Below, piece by piece: positions 7,085-16,030 of a stretch of 64,000 nucleotides of DNA. The DNA lies in assembly GCF_030818955.1 (NCBI RefSeq), contig NZ_JAUTBF010000001.1:682001-746000 (forward strand), in the 5' to 3' direction. Position 1 is the stretch's first letter. Each line of letters begins with the position of its first letter. The stretch is from Microbacterium trichothecenolyticum. GTDB taxonomy: Bacteria > Actinomycetota > Actinomycetes > Actinomycetales > Microbacteriaceae. The notes under the pieces are model-generated. The model was not told the origin of the DNA, did no database searches, and was given only the letters and a program-made list of their open reading frames with translations. The position numbers and the translations under genes were made by a program.

Positions 7085-7420
7085 CTAGTTATGTGGAGTG
7101 AGCTCGGGTAGCGAAGGGTGCGGTAGCAGCGCAGCTGGTCGTCGCGACCGATACGGGTGCTCAGAGCGATCGAAGATCATCGTGTTCTCCCACGTCGGCT
7201 GAATGTGTGGCGGCAGAGCACCGTCATCGGCGTACCCGGGGTCGATCTCATAGTCGTTAGCGAGCAGCAGCCATTGCACGGCCGCTGTCGCACTCTGTGG
7301 CGCGTCCGGTCCGAGCCTGATGGCCCGTATGGGCAACTTCGGCGCCGCGCCGGCGTTGTCGACCACAGCACCCCACTTGCCGGTCGGGCTGGTCACGAGC
7401 CGGCCGTGAGGTCGTGGCCC
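7085..7420 (-). pseudogene. Unrecognised coding remnant, carboxy-terminal part
   Basis: The minus-strand frame ending at 7085 contains a stretch that reads like real protein (SATAAVQWLLLANDYEIDPG, then PPHIQPTWENTMIF) before a less protein-like tail. I do not recognise a family. Upstream the same frame degenerates into low-quality sequence opposite the peptidase fragment, so this is at most the end of a broken gene. Confidence is low; it could be a chance frame. Confidence 0.25.
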
Positions 7421-7471
7421 CATGCTGCTCGGAGTCGTGTCCCGGGCGCTGCTGCGCGCCGCTCGCGCTCT

Positions 7472-8104
7472 CTCGTAACCGTGCACGGAGGATTCGGTCT
7501 GTCCCTGCAGCCCGTGTCGGGCATCTCCGACCGCGCCGACGACCTCGACATGCTCTTCGCTCATGTTCGGGGTGGCGGCGAGCTCGGCAGCGGATGGGCC
7601 TCCGCGGGCCGCGGGCAGCGCAAGCGTCAGGCGCTCGACGATATCGGCGCCGTTGTCCGCCACGAATCCGCGTGTCGTCGCACCGTCAGCCTGATGGGCA
7701 CCTCGCACGGTGGATGGCTGGCATTGCTGTGTGCTCTTCGCCACCCGTCGCTCATCGACCGGGTGTGCGTCACTTCGCCGATCACGCACCTGCCTGCCTA
7801 CTTGCGTTCGGATATGGGGCGGAAGCACCGCGCTGAGTTCCCACCCGAGGACGTTCTCGACCAGTTCGATCCGATGACGCGTATCGCACGGGCGACCGGC
7901 GTCGTCCCCGACCTCATGATCGTGCACGGGGCAGCGGACACGACGGTCCCGAACCAGGATCCTGAGGCCTTCGCTGCGGCATGGCGGCGCGCAGGGGGTC
8001 GGTGTCGCATCGTTCGACATTCCGGAGGCCATTACGGTCCCACGGACGGCGAGGCTCCGCGCATCGTGCGCGAGCAGAGGAGCTTCGTCGGGGTCGATGC
8101 CTGA
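7472..8104 (+). pseudogene. Prolyl-oligopeptidase (S9) family fragment, catalytic domain only
   Basis: From about 7472 the frame reads LVTVHGGFG..., AHVRGGGELGSGW, then the nucleophile elbow GTSHGGWL, then VHGAADTTVPNQD with the acid residue and GGHYGPT with the histidine, so the triad of an S9-type serine peptidase is in place. The usual 350–400 residue beta-propeller is missing. The same frame continues upstream to 7157 but with no similarity to the family. The region between HGGFG and AHVRGGG is shortened. I read it as a truncated gene. It is not obviously part of the TOMM operon, being on the other strand. Confidence 0.6.
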
Positions 8105-8171
8105 CAAATGTCACATCTGCCGGTGATGCCGGGTCCTGGCCGAAACCGGACTCGGACATCACTGTAGAAGC

Positions 8172-9185
8172 ATGGTCGACAGTCACTCTTCGGCGTCTCT
8201 TCCTTCCCTCAGCATGGACCGTGTCGATTCCGCGATCGTCGTCGAGCAGGCGCGTTGCGCATACGACGATTTCGTCGCGGTGGATGACGTGTCCTTCACG
8301 GTGCGTCAGGGCGATGTGCATGCCCTCCTCGGGACCAACGGCGCGGGAAAGACGACTCTGCTGGAGAACATCCAGGGCTTTCGTCAGCCCGCTGATGGAA
8401 CGATCCGAGTGTTCGGACGAGACCCGTGGCGAAACCGGACGACGCTGGCGGCGAGGACAGGCACGATGCTGCAGGAATCGTGCTTGGTCGACGAGATGAC
8501 GGTGGCGCGTCAACTGTCGCTCTGGCGCTCGATCAGTGTGCGTGAGGACTCGACAGACCGTGTGCTGGAGATCGTCGGGCTGACCCACCGCAGGAAGGTG
8601 CCGGTTGCGGTTCTCTCCGGCGGAGAACGACGCAGGCTCGACTTCGCGATGGCCATTTGGGGGAGCCCCGAGTTGCTCATTCTCGACGAACCGACCACCG
8701 GACTGGATCCGCAGTCGCGCCGCGCGATGTGGGAGATCATCGGCGACCTGCACGCAAAAGGATCGACCGTTCTCCTCACCACCCACTACCTCGACGAAGC
8801 GCAGAGCCTCGCGGATCACGTGACGATCCTGGATCGGGGCAAGGTCGCCGTCGCCGGGTCCCTCGCCGACGTGCTCGACAGCATCCCCGCGCGGATCTCG
8901 TTCACCTGTCATGCCGCCGTCGGCGAGCTGGCCGGGCTGCGGACACGCCTCCATGGAGCACTGGATGCCGCGGGCGACGCATCGATGAGCAGTGTGGAGA
9001 TCCGCACCGGTGCGTTGCAGGAAGACGTCAGCACGGTCATGGACTGGGCGCGCGCGCAGAGCCTGAGCCTCGGCAGCTTCCGTTGCTCCCCGGCATCCCT
9101 CGAGGACGTGTTCTTCACGATGCCCACAGCCGCAGCCTCCCGCGGAGCGACGCGCCCGGAAATGACGACAGGAGGAGCACGATGA
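8172..9185 (+). CDS. ABC transporter ATP-binding protein (first gene of the transporter/two-component module)
   Basis: A protein of 337 residues with Walker A GTNGAGKTT (54–62), signature LSGGE (148–152), Walker B LLILDEP (168–174) and the H-loop in LLTTHYLDEA. The layout is that of DrrA/CcmA-like ATPases of drug or antimicrobial-peptide exporters. A second start at 8214 (MDRVDSAIVV) would better fit family lengths. It ends in an ATGA overlap with the permease gene. The gene starts about 70 bases after the peptidase fragment and is co-directional with the permease, kinase and regulator that follow, so the four probably form one operon. Confidence 0.88.
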   Translation: MVDSHSSASLPSLSMDRVDSAIVVEQARCAYDDFVAVDDVSFTVRQGDVHALLGTNGAGKTTLLENIQGFRQPADGTIRVFGRDPWRNRTTLAARTGTMLQESCLVDEMTVARQLSLWRSISVREDSTDRVLEIVGLTHRRKVPVAVLSGGERRRLDFAMAIWGSPELLILDEPTTGLDPQSRRAMWEIIGDLHAKGSTVLLTTHYLDEAQSLADHVTILDRGKVAVAGSLADVLDSIPARISFTCHAAVGELAGLRTRLHGALDAAGDASMSSVEIRTGALQEDVSTVMDWARAQSLSLGSFRCSPASLEDVFFTMPTAAASRGATRPEMTTGGAR

Positions 9186-9988
9186 CGGTGACACCGCCGC
9201 TCACCTCGACGGCCGACAACCCGGGGCGGCGCACCCCGCGAGGAGAAAGAAAGAGCGCCCCACGCCTGATCTTCGCGCTCGCCGCGGCCGAGATCGGCGT
9301 TTTCTTGCGGCAACCGGTGATAATCGCCCTGACCCTTCTGCTGCCTGCCGGCCTGCTTGCCATCACAGCGCTGGGACCGACCTCGGGGGGTGCCGAGCTC
9401 TGGGCCGAGACGGCGGGCCGCAACATGGTCGCCACACAGTGCATCACGGTCTATTTCGTCGCGTTGAACACCCTGACGGCGCGCCGCCACACACTCGCGC
9501 TCAAGCGCCTGCGCAGCACTTCGCTTCCCAGCGCCGGCATCGTGGCGGGGCTTCTGGTCCCGCCGCTGCTGGTGGGCGGGTTCCAGATCGTGGTGATCTT
9601 CGCCGGCATGATGCTTCTCGGCGCTCCCGCCCCCCAACGCCCTCTGCTCGTGGCGATCTCCGCGGTGCTCGGGATGAGCGTCGCTGCTCTGGCGGGCGTG
9701 ATGACCAGCGGTTTCACGGCCACACCGGAGAAGGCGCAATGGACGATGATGCCGCTCTTCGTGGCGGCGCTCGGGGCCACCGCGGTTCTGCCCGTCGTCG
9801 ATGCGGGGCTCGCGGTCGCCGTGCGCGCGGTTCCGTTGGTGGCGAATGCTCACCTAGCGGCGGCAGGATGGTACTCGGCGACGGAGGATGTCGGCGCGGT
9901 CGCGCTCGATCTGATCTACATCGTCGCGTGGGGCGGTTTCTTCGCTCTGATCAGCTGGAAGACGTTTCGCTGGGAGAGACGGCACTGA
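9182..9988 (+). CDS. ABC-2-type transporter permease
   Basis: A protein of 268 residues, with a short cytoplasmic start followed by about six membrane segments (IIALTLLLPAGLLAITAL, GIVAGLLVPPLLVGGFQIVV, VAISAVLGMSVAALAGVM, LFVAALGATAVLPVV, and a last one near LIYIVAWGGFFALISW). It partners the preceding ATPase through an ATGA overlap. The likely role is export of a small toxic molecule or peptide, controlled by the two-component system immediately downstream. The substrate cannot be read from the sequence. Confidence 0.85.
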   Translation: MTVTPPLTSTADNPGRRTPRGERKSAPRLIFALAAAEIGVFLRQPVIIALTLLLPAGLLAITALGPTSGGAELWAETAGRNMVATQCITVYFVALNTLTARRHTLALKRLRSTSLPSAGIVAGLLVPPLLVGGFQIVVIFAGMMLLGAPAPQRPLLVAISAVLGMSVAALAGVMTSGFTATPEKAQWTMMPLFVAALGATAVLPVVDAGLAVAVRAVPLVANAHLAAAGWYSATEDVGAVALDLIYIVAWGGFFALISWKTFRWERRH

Positions 9989-9995
9989 CGAGCAC

Positions 9996-11234
9996 GTGAA
10001 GATGCGGGGGCGGATGAGCGGCGACGGGCGAGAACACGACGGTCTCCGTGCCATCTCGCTGTACGTGCACGCGACCCACGTGATCCTCGCGGTGGCGACG
10101 GTGGCGCTGCCCACGGCCGCCTTCATCGTCGATCCTCGACCTTTCGCCATGGTCGGCCCGGGAGCTGTGTCAGCGATCATCGTCGGTGCGGGCGGCGCGT
10201 TCCTCGTCGCAGCCACGTTCGCTCCTCATCACCGACTCGCCCGATGGTTGCAGAGACCGGGCGCTACGACAGGGCTGCGCCTGGCCGTGCTCGCTGCCGC
10301 TGTCGTCGTCGAAGCCCTCCTTCCGCCCGCCTCGCCGCCCCATCTCGCCGAGGCGGTCCCGATCGCGTGGGCGCTGTTGGCTGTCACAGGCGGTTTCTCG
10401 CGGCGCGGAATGGCGCGATTGCTCGCCTCCGCGGTGGGCATCGGGATCGTGACGTGGACGGTCGACTTCGTGGTGGGGCGGGACTGGGAAGCCGTCACCC
10501 TGATCGTCGCAGCCTTGCTCACACTCGGAGTGTTCGGACAGGACGTGGTCTACACGCTCGCCATCGAGCTCGACGATCTCCGCACGCGCGAGGCCGAGCG
10601 TGCCGTGCTCACGGAACGCAGGAGGTTCGCCGGCGACCTCCACGACATCCAAGGTCAGCATCTGGGACTCATCACGGTGGAGTCCGAATTGGTCAGAAGA
10701 CTGATCGCACGCGGTGACTACGCCGCAGCGGCAGCGCACGCCGAACGGGTCCAATCGATCACCATCGAAGCCCTCGACGAGATGCACCGGGTCGTCCACG
10801 CGAATCGCGAGGTCCGTCTCGACGAAGAAATCGCCAATGCGATGCGCGTGCTCCGGTCCGCGGGAATCTCCGCCCGCCGGAATACCGCCGATGTGTCCTC
10901 TCTCGATGACGAAACGGACCGCCTGCTCGGTCTCACCGTCCGCGAGGCGATCACGAACGTCCTCAAGCACACGCGGGCGCGTACCTGTTCGATCGAAGCG
11001 CGATATGAACGCCGCCAAGGCCGAGAGGGCGTTTCCCTCGTCGTCGTGGACGCTCCATCGAGCGCCCGGCCCATACCTTCGACCGGCGGGATGTCATCCG
11101 GGACGGGCTTGAAGACCCTCGCTGAGAGATATCGCCGACGGGGCGGGACTTTCGCATTCGACCAGAGCGATGGCGGCCGCCTTGTCGGATGGCTCCCTCT
11201 CGCGAACCCCGGCCCCCAAGGAGACGCATCATGA
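9996..11234 (+). CDS. Sensor histidine kinase, DesK/NarL-partner type
   Basis: A protein of up to 412 residues. The first 195 residues hold about five or six membrane segments and no large extracellular domain, as in DesK-like kinases. Next is a HisKA_3 dimerisation segment, ERRRFAGDLHDIQGQHL, with phosphoacceptor His216, then the ATP-binding region (REAITNVLKHTRA N-box and the glycine motif GTGLKTLAERYRRRGG). The start could be the GTG at 9996 or the ATG at 10014, which has GGGGG just upstream. It overlaps the response-regulator gene by ATGA and lies eight bases after the permease, so transporter and sensor are probably co-expressed. Confidence 0.87.
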   Translation: MKMRGRMSGDGREHDGLRAISLYVHATHVILAVATVALPTAAFIVDPRPFAMVGPGAVSAIIVGAGGAFLVAATFAPHHRLARWLQRPGATTGLRLAVLAAAVVVEALLPPASPPHLAEAVPIAWALLAVTGGFSRRGMARLLASAVGIGIVTWTVDFVVGRDWEAVTLIVAALLTLGVFGQDVVYTLAIELDDLRTREAERAVLTERRRFAGDLHDIQGQHLGLITVESELVRRLIARGDYAAAAAHAERVQSITIEALDEMHRVVHANREVRLDEEIANAMRVLRSAGISARRNTADVSSLDDETDRLLGLTVREAITNVLKHTRARTCSIEARYERRQGREGVSLVVVDAPSSARPIPSTGGMSSGTGLKTLAERYRRRGGTFAFDQSDGGRLVGWLPLANPGPQGDAS

Positions 11235-11842
11235 ACCCCATCAAAGTGGTCCTCGCCGACGACGAGCAACTCCTCCGGGAGGCAGTCGTGACCCTGCTCA
11301 GTCTCGACGAAGACATCGAGATCGTCGGCACTGCTCGCGACGGCGCTGACGCCGTCGACGTCGTCGCGCGCACGCGACCGGACATCGCCGTACTGGACCT
11401 GGAGATGCCCCATCGCGACGGGCTCGAGGCCGCCGCCGAGATCCGCGCCGCATCACCCGATACCCGGGTGGTGCTCCTCACGCGTTACGCCCGCCCGGCT
11501 GCGCTGCGACGGGCTCTCGAAGCCGGCGCTGTCGCCTTCGTCACGAAGGCGACTTCCGTCACAGAGTTGCCGCACATCCTACGCACGGTGCACGACGGCG
11601 GCCGCTATGTGGACGGTTCCGTCGCGACCGCCGCGTTGTCTGAGAGTGGATGCCCCCTCACGGATCGCGAGATCGACGTTCTGCGGGAGTCGATCGACGG
11701 CGCAACGGTGAGGGTGATCGCCGAGCGTACGCATCTCGCGCAGGGCACCGTGCGCAATTACCTCTCGACAGCGATGACAAAACTCGGAGCAGAGACCCGC
11801 GTGGGCGCGGCGCGCATCGCGTGGAGCGAGGGATGGATCTGA
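11231..11842 (+). CDS. Response regulator, NarL/LuxR type
   Basis: A protein of 203 residues. The receiver domain has the acidic pair Asp10-Asp11, phosphorylation site Asp56 in VLDLEMP, and the conserved Lys in AFVTKATS. The carboxy-terminal 60 residues form a LuxR-type helix-turn-helix (LTDREIDVLRESIDG..., HLAQGTVRNYLSTAMTKL). It is the partner of the preceding DesK-like kinase and by position probably controls the ABC transporter genes. Confidence 0.92.
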   Translation: MNPIKVVLADDEQLLREAVVTLLSLDEDIEIVGTARDGADAVDVVARTRPDIAVLDLEMPHRDGLEAAAEIRAASPDTRVVLLTRYARPAALRRALEAGAVAFVTKATSVTELPHILRTVHDGGRYVDGSVATAALSESGCPLTDREIDVLRESIDGATVRVIAERTHLAQGTVRNYLSTAMTKLGAETRVGAARIAWSEGWI

Positions 11843-11879
11843 GATCGCGGCTACGCGGGGCGCGCAGGGAGCGAACGAC

Positions 11880-12149
11880 TTATCGGCGGCGCCACCGGGG
11901 GAGGCCGACCGCGAGTCGCACGGCGAAGTAGACGACGGTCGCGCCCACAAGCACCCACCGCCACGCGTCGGGCAAGCGATCCGGGAAGAGCACGAACAGC
12001 AGGAGCACCACTGCCCCGATCTGCACGAGAGCCGCGAGGAGCTCCCGGCCCGGGGTCGATGCGGGCCCCAAACCCATGATGTCCGCGGCCAACCCCCTCC
12101 TAGCGTGGGGAGGGGTGTGGGGCTGATCGTCGGGCCAATGCGTCATCAT
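11880..12149 (-). CDS. Small membrane protein of unknown function
   Basis: A protein of about 89 residues from the ATG at 12149 (MMTHWPDDQPHT), preceded by GGTGGGAA. A GTG at 12191 is an alternative. It has a short polar start and two hydrophobic helices (LLAALVQIGAVVLLLFVLF and WVLVGATVVYFAVRLAVGL) ending in a basic RWRRR tail. I do not recognise a family. It is divergent from holA and convergent with the response regulator. Confidence 0.6.
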   Translation of the reverse strand: MMTHWPDDQPHTPPHARRGLAADIMGLGPASTPGRELLAALVQIGAVVLLLFVLFPDRLPDAWRWVLVGATVVYFAVRLAVGLPRWRRR

Positions 12150-12294
12150 GTTCCCACCGTGCCAAGCTCCTCCGGCCAAGGACAGGTACACCCATCACCA
12201 CTGGGATGACATCCGTCATGTTCTGAACTCGTGCGCTGCCTTCTCGTGCCGTCCGTCGGCGGGCGCTGCGCGGTGCGATGTCCGAGCCGATCGG

Positions 12295-12300
12295 TAGGCT
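12295..12300 (+). promoter_or_regulatory. Candidate -10 (TAGGCT) for leaderless holA mRNA
   Basis: TAGGCT lies six bases before the GTG start of holA, so transcription would begin at or next to the start codon. No ribosome-binding site precedes the GTG. Confidence 0.5.
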
Positions 12301-12306
12301 GGGCTA

Positions 12307-13344
12307 GTGACCCCGGCACCCCGACGATCCGCTCCCGCGAAGGCGAAGTCCGTCATCCCGCAGGTGTCGTGGCGCACCCCGCAGCCGGCTCCGATCGTGC
12401 TCGTCTCGGGCCCCGAAGAGGTCTGCGCCGAGCGGGCGATCGCCGGTATCCGCGCGATGCTGAAGAGCGAAGACCCGAGCCTCGAGGTCACCGACATCCG
12501 CGCCGACGACTACGCCGCGGGCACGCTCCTCGCCGTCACCTCGCCGTCGCTCTTCGGCGAGCCACGCCTGGTTCGCATCAGTGGCGTCGAGAGATGCAGC
12601 GACACGTTCCTCACCGAGGCGGTGTCGTATCTTTCGCAGACGCAAGAGGGCGCCACGGTCGTCCTGCGGCACACCGGCGCCAGCGTTCGCGGCAAGAAGC
12701 TGCTCGACGGCATCCGCGCGGGCCAGGGGAGCGGCATCGAGATCGCCTGCCCCGCGGTGAAGCGCGACTCCGACCGATTCGACTTCGCCGTCGGCGAGTT
12801 CAAGGCCGCGGGCAAACGCATCGCCCCCGTCGCCCTACGCTCACTCGTGTCGGCCTTCGCAGACGACCTCACCGAGCTCGCCGCGGCTTGCCAGCAGCTC
12901 ATCGCCGACGTCCCCGGCGACATCGACGAACGCATCGTCGAGCGCTACTACGGCGGCCGCGTCGAGACCTCTGCCTTCACCGTGGCCGACACCGCCATCG
13001 CCGGTCAGTACGGCCCGGCCATGCTCGCCCTGCGTCATGCCTTGGCATCCGGGGCCGACCCCGTACCCCTCGTCGCCGCGGTCGCGATGAAGCTGCGCAC
13101 CATGGCGCGCGTCGCCGGCACCCGCGAGTCGTCGTCGGCTGCGGCTCAGCGTCTCGGTATGAAGGACTGGCAGGTCGACCGCGCCCGCCGCGACCTCGTC
13201 GGGTGGACCGGCAACACGCTCGGCATGGCGATCCACGCCACTGCCCGCGCCGACGCCGAGGTGAAGGGTGCCTCCCGCGACGCCGTGTTCGCGCTCGAAC
13301 GCATGATCACGGTGATCGCGACGCGCGCGCCCTACGGCGACTGA
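12307..13344 (+). CDS. holA: DNA polymerase III subunit delta
   Basis: A protein of 345 residues that opens the beta clamp within the clamp loader. Family features include the amino-terminal APIVLVSGPEEVCAERAI segment in place of a P-loop, SPSLFGEPRLVRISG (about 80–95), and carboxy-terminal helices with ALASGADPVPLVAAVAMKLRTM. The length is normal. It is followed convergently by rpsT, the usual actinobacterial arrangement. The GTG start is supported by the nearby -10-like TAGGCT and by the lack of an earlier start. Confidence 0.93.
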   Translation: MTPAPRRSAPAKAKSVIPQVSWRTPQPAPIVLVSGPEEVCAERAIAGIRAMLKSEDPSLEVTDIRADDYAAGTLLAVTSPSLFGEPRLVRISGVERCSDTFLTEAVSYLSQTQEGATVVLRHTGASVRGKKLLDGIRAGQGSGIEIACPAVKRDSDRFDFAVGEFKAAGKRIAPVALRSLVSAFADDLTELAAACQQLIADVPGDIDERIVERYYGGRVETSAFTVADTAIAGQYGPAMLALRHALASGADPVPLVAAVAMKLRTMARVAGTRESSSAAAQRLGMKDWQVDRARRDLVGWTGNTLGMAIHATARADAEVKGASRDAVFALERMITVIATRAPYGD

Positions 13345-13451
13345 TCCGCGGCCGTCCAGAGCCCGGCGGTCATCGGGCCCGCCGGGCGCCGCACCCGGCG
13401 CACCCACCCGCTGGGGCGTCTCCCGGCGTCGCACCTGCCCGCCCGGCAGCA

Positions 13452-13527
13452 CGAGAACAGGGGATCGCGTGAGAACAGGTCGGATCCGCGCGACGTCGCC
13501 CTGTCCTCGCGTGATCCCCTGTTCTCG
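13452..13527. repeat. Intergenic double-repeat hairpin (GAGAACAGG type)
   Basis: GAGAACAGG occurs twice, 9 bases apart (13453 and 13471), and its complement occurs twice with the same spacing (13500 and 13518), giving a large hairpin with a 20-base loop. The outermost 15 bases (13452–13466 with 13513–13527) pair perfectly. It lies between convergent holA and rpsT. The rest of 13345–13617 shows no gene. Confidence 0.75.
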
Positions 13528-13617
13528 ACGCGCAGAACACCCCACCCCGCACGCACCACAGCCAGTCCCACCCGCTGCGCCACGTCTCCCACAACCGACC
13601 GCAGCCCGGAAACCACG

Positions 13618-13650
13618 AAGGCCCGCCCCGTTCGACACGGGGCGGGCCTT
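13618..13650 (-). terminator. Terminator hairpin of rpsT
   Basis: A 13-bp perfect stem (AAGGCCCGCCCCG with its complement) and a 7-base loop lie 14 bases past the rpsT stop. The outer A/T pairs give short T runs on both strands, so it may also stop holA transcription. Confidence 0.75.
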
Positions 13651-13663
13651 CGACGATCGGGGC

Positions 13664-13924
13664 TCAGAGAGCGTTGACCTGCTTCGCGATGGCCGACTTG
13701 CGGTTCGCGGCCTGGTTCTGGTGGATGACACCCTTGCTCACGGCCTTGTCGAGCTTCTTGGTCGCGGCGGCGAGGGCCTTCTCTGCGGCCTCCTTGTCAC
13801 CGGCCAGGATGGCCTCGCGGGTGCGACGCACGTGCGTCTTCAGCTCGCTCTTGACGGCCTTGTTGCGCTCGTGCGCCTTCTCGTTGGTCTTGTTGCGCTT
13901 GATCTGCGACTTGATGTTCGCCAC
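13664..13924 (-). CDS. rpsT: 30S ribosomal protein S20
   Basis: A lysine- and alanine-rich helical protein of 86 residues starting [20 protein letters not shown] and ending in the conserved [14 protein letters not shown]20 binds 16S rRNA early in small-subunit assembly. The length is standard. It is a single-gene unit with its own terminator, convergent with holA. Confidence 0.97.
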   Translation of the reverse strand: MANIKSQIKRNKTNEKAHERNKAVKSELKTHVRRTREAILAGDKEAAEKALAAATKKLDKAVSKGVIHQNQAANRKSAIAKQVNAL

Positions 13925-14042
13925 GTCGACGGTCTTTCGTTTGAGTGAGTGTTGGAAGTGCCGGTCAAGCGGTAGAGGGACGCTGCACCAGCGGTCGTGG
14001 AGGTCGGGAAAAACCCCACACGCAAGCCAAGGACCGAGTCTA

Positions 14043-14774
14043 TCAGGTCGAGGCCTCGATCGTGGTGAGGGCCACGTCCAGCAGCGCGTTGAACACGCGC
14101 GGTCGCATCGCCGTGACGAGGTGCGTCGTGCGCGGGACGACGATCAGCTCGGCATCCCTCGCCACCGACAGGAAGAGTCTTTCGTTCGCGCGCAACTGGT
14201 CCCACTGCCCGTTGATGAACCACAGCGGCACGCGGATCCTCCGCAGCGCCGCCAGCAGATCCAGCACCGACAGCGACGCGAGGGCCGTGTCCTGCGCGTC
14301 GAAGGCGTACCCACCGGCACCGAAGTCGGCGCGGGTCTCGGGCGGCAGGGTGCGATCGAGCACGCGGTTCGTCAGCCCGAGGCCCCGGTCGGGGAGGCTG
14401 TCGAACCGGCGAGCCAAGAACCGATACGCGGCGAGGCCCACGCCCCGCGGGATCGACGTGCACGACGCGGCGATGAAGGCGGCGACCGGCGGGGGCTCTT
14501 CACGACCCACGTACTCGATCGACAGCAGCCCGCCCATCGAATGCCCCACGAGCAGCACGGGGCCGCGGGTCGCGGCATCCCGGACCGCGCGGTCGATGGT
14601 GGCGAACGCCTCGTCCAGGGTGAAGACCTCACCGAGGCGCGAACCGTGACCGGGCAGATCGACGGCGGTGACGGAGTTTCCGCGCCGGGCGAGATGCTCG
14701 ATCTGCGCCCGCCACATCGTCGCCGACGTGCGGATGCCGTGCACGAGCACGACCTGGACCGCCATGGCATCCAT
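14043..14774 (-). CDS. Alpha/beta-fold hydrolase
   Basis: A protein of about 243 residues (from [14 protein letters not shown]). It has the oxyanion region [13 protein letters not shown], the nucleophile elbow GHSMGG, an acid candidate in NGQWDQL and the catalytic histidine in RTTHLV. The lid region between the elbow and the acid is helical. The substrate is unknown: esterase, lactonase or haloperoxidase-like activities all fit. The start could also be the ATG nine bases downstream. It is divergent from the aminotransferase gene. Confidence 0.8.
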   Translation of the reverse strand: MDAMAVQVVLVHGIRTSATMWRAQIEHLARRGNSVTAVDLPGHGSRLGEVFTLDEAFATIDRAVRDAATRGPVLLVGHSMGGLLSIEYVGREEPPPVAAFIAASCTSIPRGVGLAAYRFLARRFDSLPDRGLGLTNRVLDRTLPPETRADFGAGGYAFDAQDTALASLSVLDLLAALRRIRVPLWFINGQWDQLRANERLFLSVARDAELIVVPRTTHLVTAMRPRVFNALLDVALTTIEAST

Positions 14775-14834
14775 GCTACGAAACCGATGTGGCGCGCACC
14801 CCGGCGCGAGACCGAAGTCGAAACATGCCGTGCC

Positions 14835-14840
14835 TAGCAT
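14835..14840 (+). promoter_or_regulatory. Candidate -10 (TAGCAT) for leaderless aminotransferase mRNA
   Basis: TAGCAT ends six bases before the ATG at 14847, and no ribosome-binding site is present. Confidence 0.45.
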
Positions 14841-14846
14841 GAGCGC

Positions 14847-16001
14847 ATGCCCCAGTTCTCGTCCCGCGCGTTCGCCATGCCCGCGTCGGGGATCCGTCGT
14901 ATCTTCGAGCTCGCGCTACTGCGCCCTGACACCGTGATGCTCGCCGTGGGCGAGCCGGTCGCCGAGCCGCCCGCCCACACGCTCGCAGCCGCGGCCGACA
15001 CCTGGTCGGTCGCCGATGTGCGCTACACGGCGAACGCCGGCATCGCGGGGCTCCGCGCCGCCATCGTCGACAAGCTCCGCCGCGAGAACGGCCTCGTGGT
15101 CGACGGCGCGCGTGTCCACGTCACCAACGGCGGCACGCAGGCCCTGTCGCACGCCATGCTGCTCACCCTCGGCGAGGGCGACGAGGTGCTCGTGCCCGAT
15201 CCCGGCTACACGGTGTTCTCGATGGCTCCGCGCATGATCGGCGCCGTCCCCGTGCCGTATCGCCTGCGCGCCGAGCACGGTTTCGTGCCGCAGGCCGACG
15301 ACCTCGCCGCACTCGTCACCCCGCGCACGCGTGCGATCGTCGTCAACTCCCCGTCGAACCCGCTCGGTGTGGCGTACTCGCGCGACACGCTGCAGGCGAT
15401 CGTCGACCTCGCCGTGGCGCACGACCTCTGGATCATCTCCGACGAGGTGTACGAGCGGTTCGTGATGGATGCCGCACACGTCTCCGTCGCGGCGCTGCCC
15501 GGCGCCGCGGAGCGCACGCTCACCGTGCACTCGGTCTCGAAGACCTACGCGCTCACCGGCGCGCGTGTGGGCTGGCTCGTCACCCCGGCGGGCGCCGAGG
15601 TGACGCTGGCCAAGATCCAAGAAGCGACGACGAGCTGTGTCAACACGCCCGCGCAGCACGCGGCCCTCGCCGCGCTCACCGGAGCGCAGGATGCCGTGGA
15701 TGCCGCCCGCGAGCTGTACCGCGAGCGCCTCCGCGCGAGCTGCGCGGTGCTGGATGAGCGCGCAGTGCCGTATCTGCCTCCCACCGGTGCGTTCTACCTG
15801 TGGATCGACGTGTCCCACGCCTCCGGGGGAGATGTGGCCGGCTGGGCGGAGCGCTTCCTCGTCGAAAAGGGCGTCGCCGTGGCCCCGGGCTCCGCCTTCG
15901 GTGCGGGCGGCGAGGGCTGGATCCGCATCTGCGCGGCGAGCCCGTGGGACGACCTCGCGCGCGGTCTCGCGGCCCTGCCGTCTCCACAGCGCCCGGCGTG
16001 A
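14847..16001 (+). CDS. Pyridoxal-phosphate-dependent aminotransferase, class I/II
   Basis: A protein of 384 residues. Fold-type I features are MLAVGEPVAEPP near the start, the cofactor-binding TNGGTQAL, NSPSNPLG, the SDEVYERF segment, and the Schiff-base lysine in SVSKTYALTGARVGW. The carboxy-terminal Arg that binds the substrate carboxylate is in GWIRICAA. It resembles aspartate/aromatic-type aminotransferases; the exact amino acid cannot be assigned. It stands alone between a divergent hydrolase and lepA. Confidence 0.9.
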   Translation: MPQFSSRAFAMPASGIRRIFELALLRPDTVMLAVGEPVAEPPAHTLAAAADTWSVADVRYTANAGIAGLRAAIVDKLRRENGLVVDGARVHVTNGGTQALSHAMLLTLGEGDEVLVPDPGYTVFSMAPRMIGAVPVPYRLRAEHGFVPQADDLAALVTPRTRAIVVNSPSNPLGVAYSRDTLQAIVDLAVAHDLWIISDEVYERFVMDAAHVSVAALPGAAERTLTVHSVSKTYALTGARVGWLVTPAGAEVTLAKIQEATTSCVNTPAQHAALAALTGAQDAVDAARELYRERLRASCAVLDERAVPYLPPTGAFYLWIDVSHASGGDVAGWAERFLVEKGVAVAPGSAFGAGGEGWIRICAASPWDDLARGLAALPSPQRPA

Positions 16002-16015
16002 GGCACGCCCTCCCG

Positions 16016-16021
16016 TAGAAT
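16016..16021 (+). promoter_or_regulatory. Candidate -10 (TAGAAT) for lepA
   Basis: TAGAAT lies nine bases before the lepA ATG. The mRNA would have almost no 5' untranslated region. Confidence 0.45.
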
Positions 16022-16030
16022 CGACGGAAC

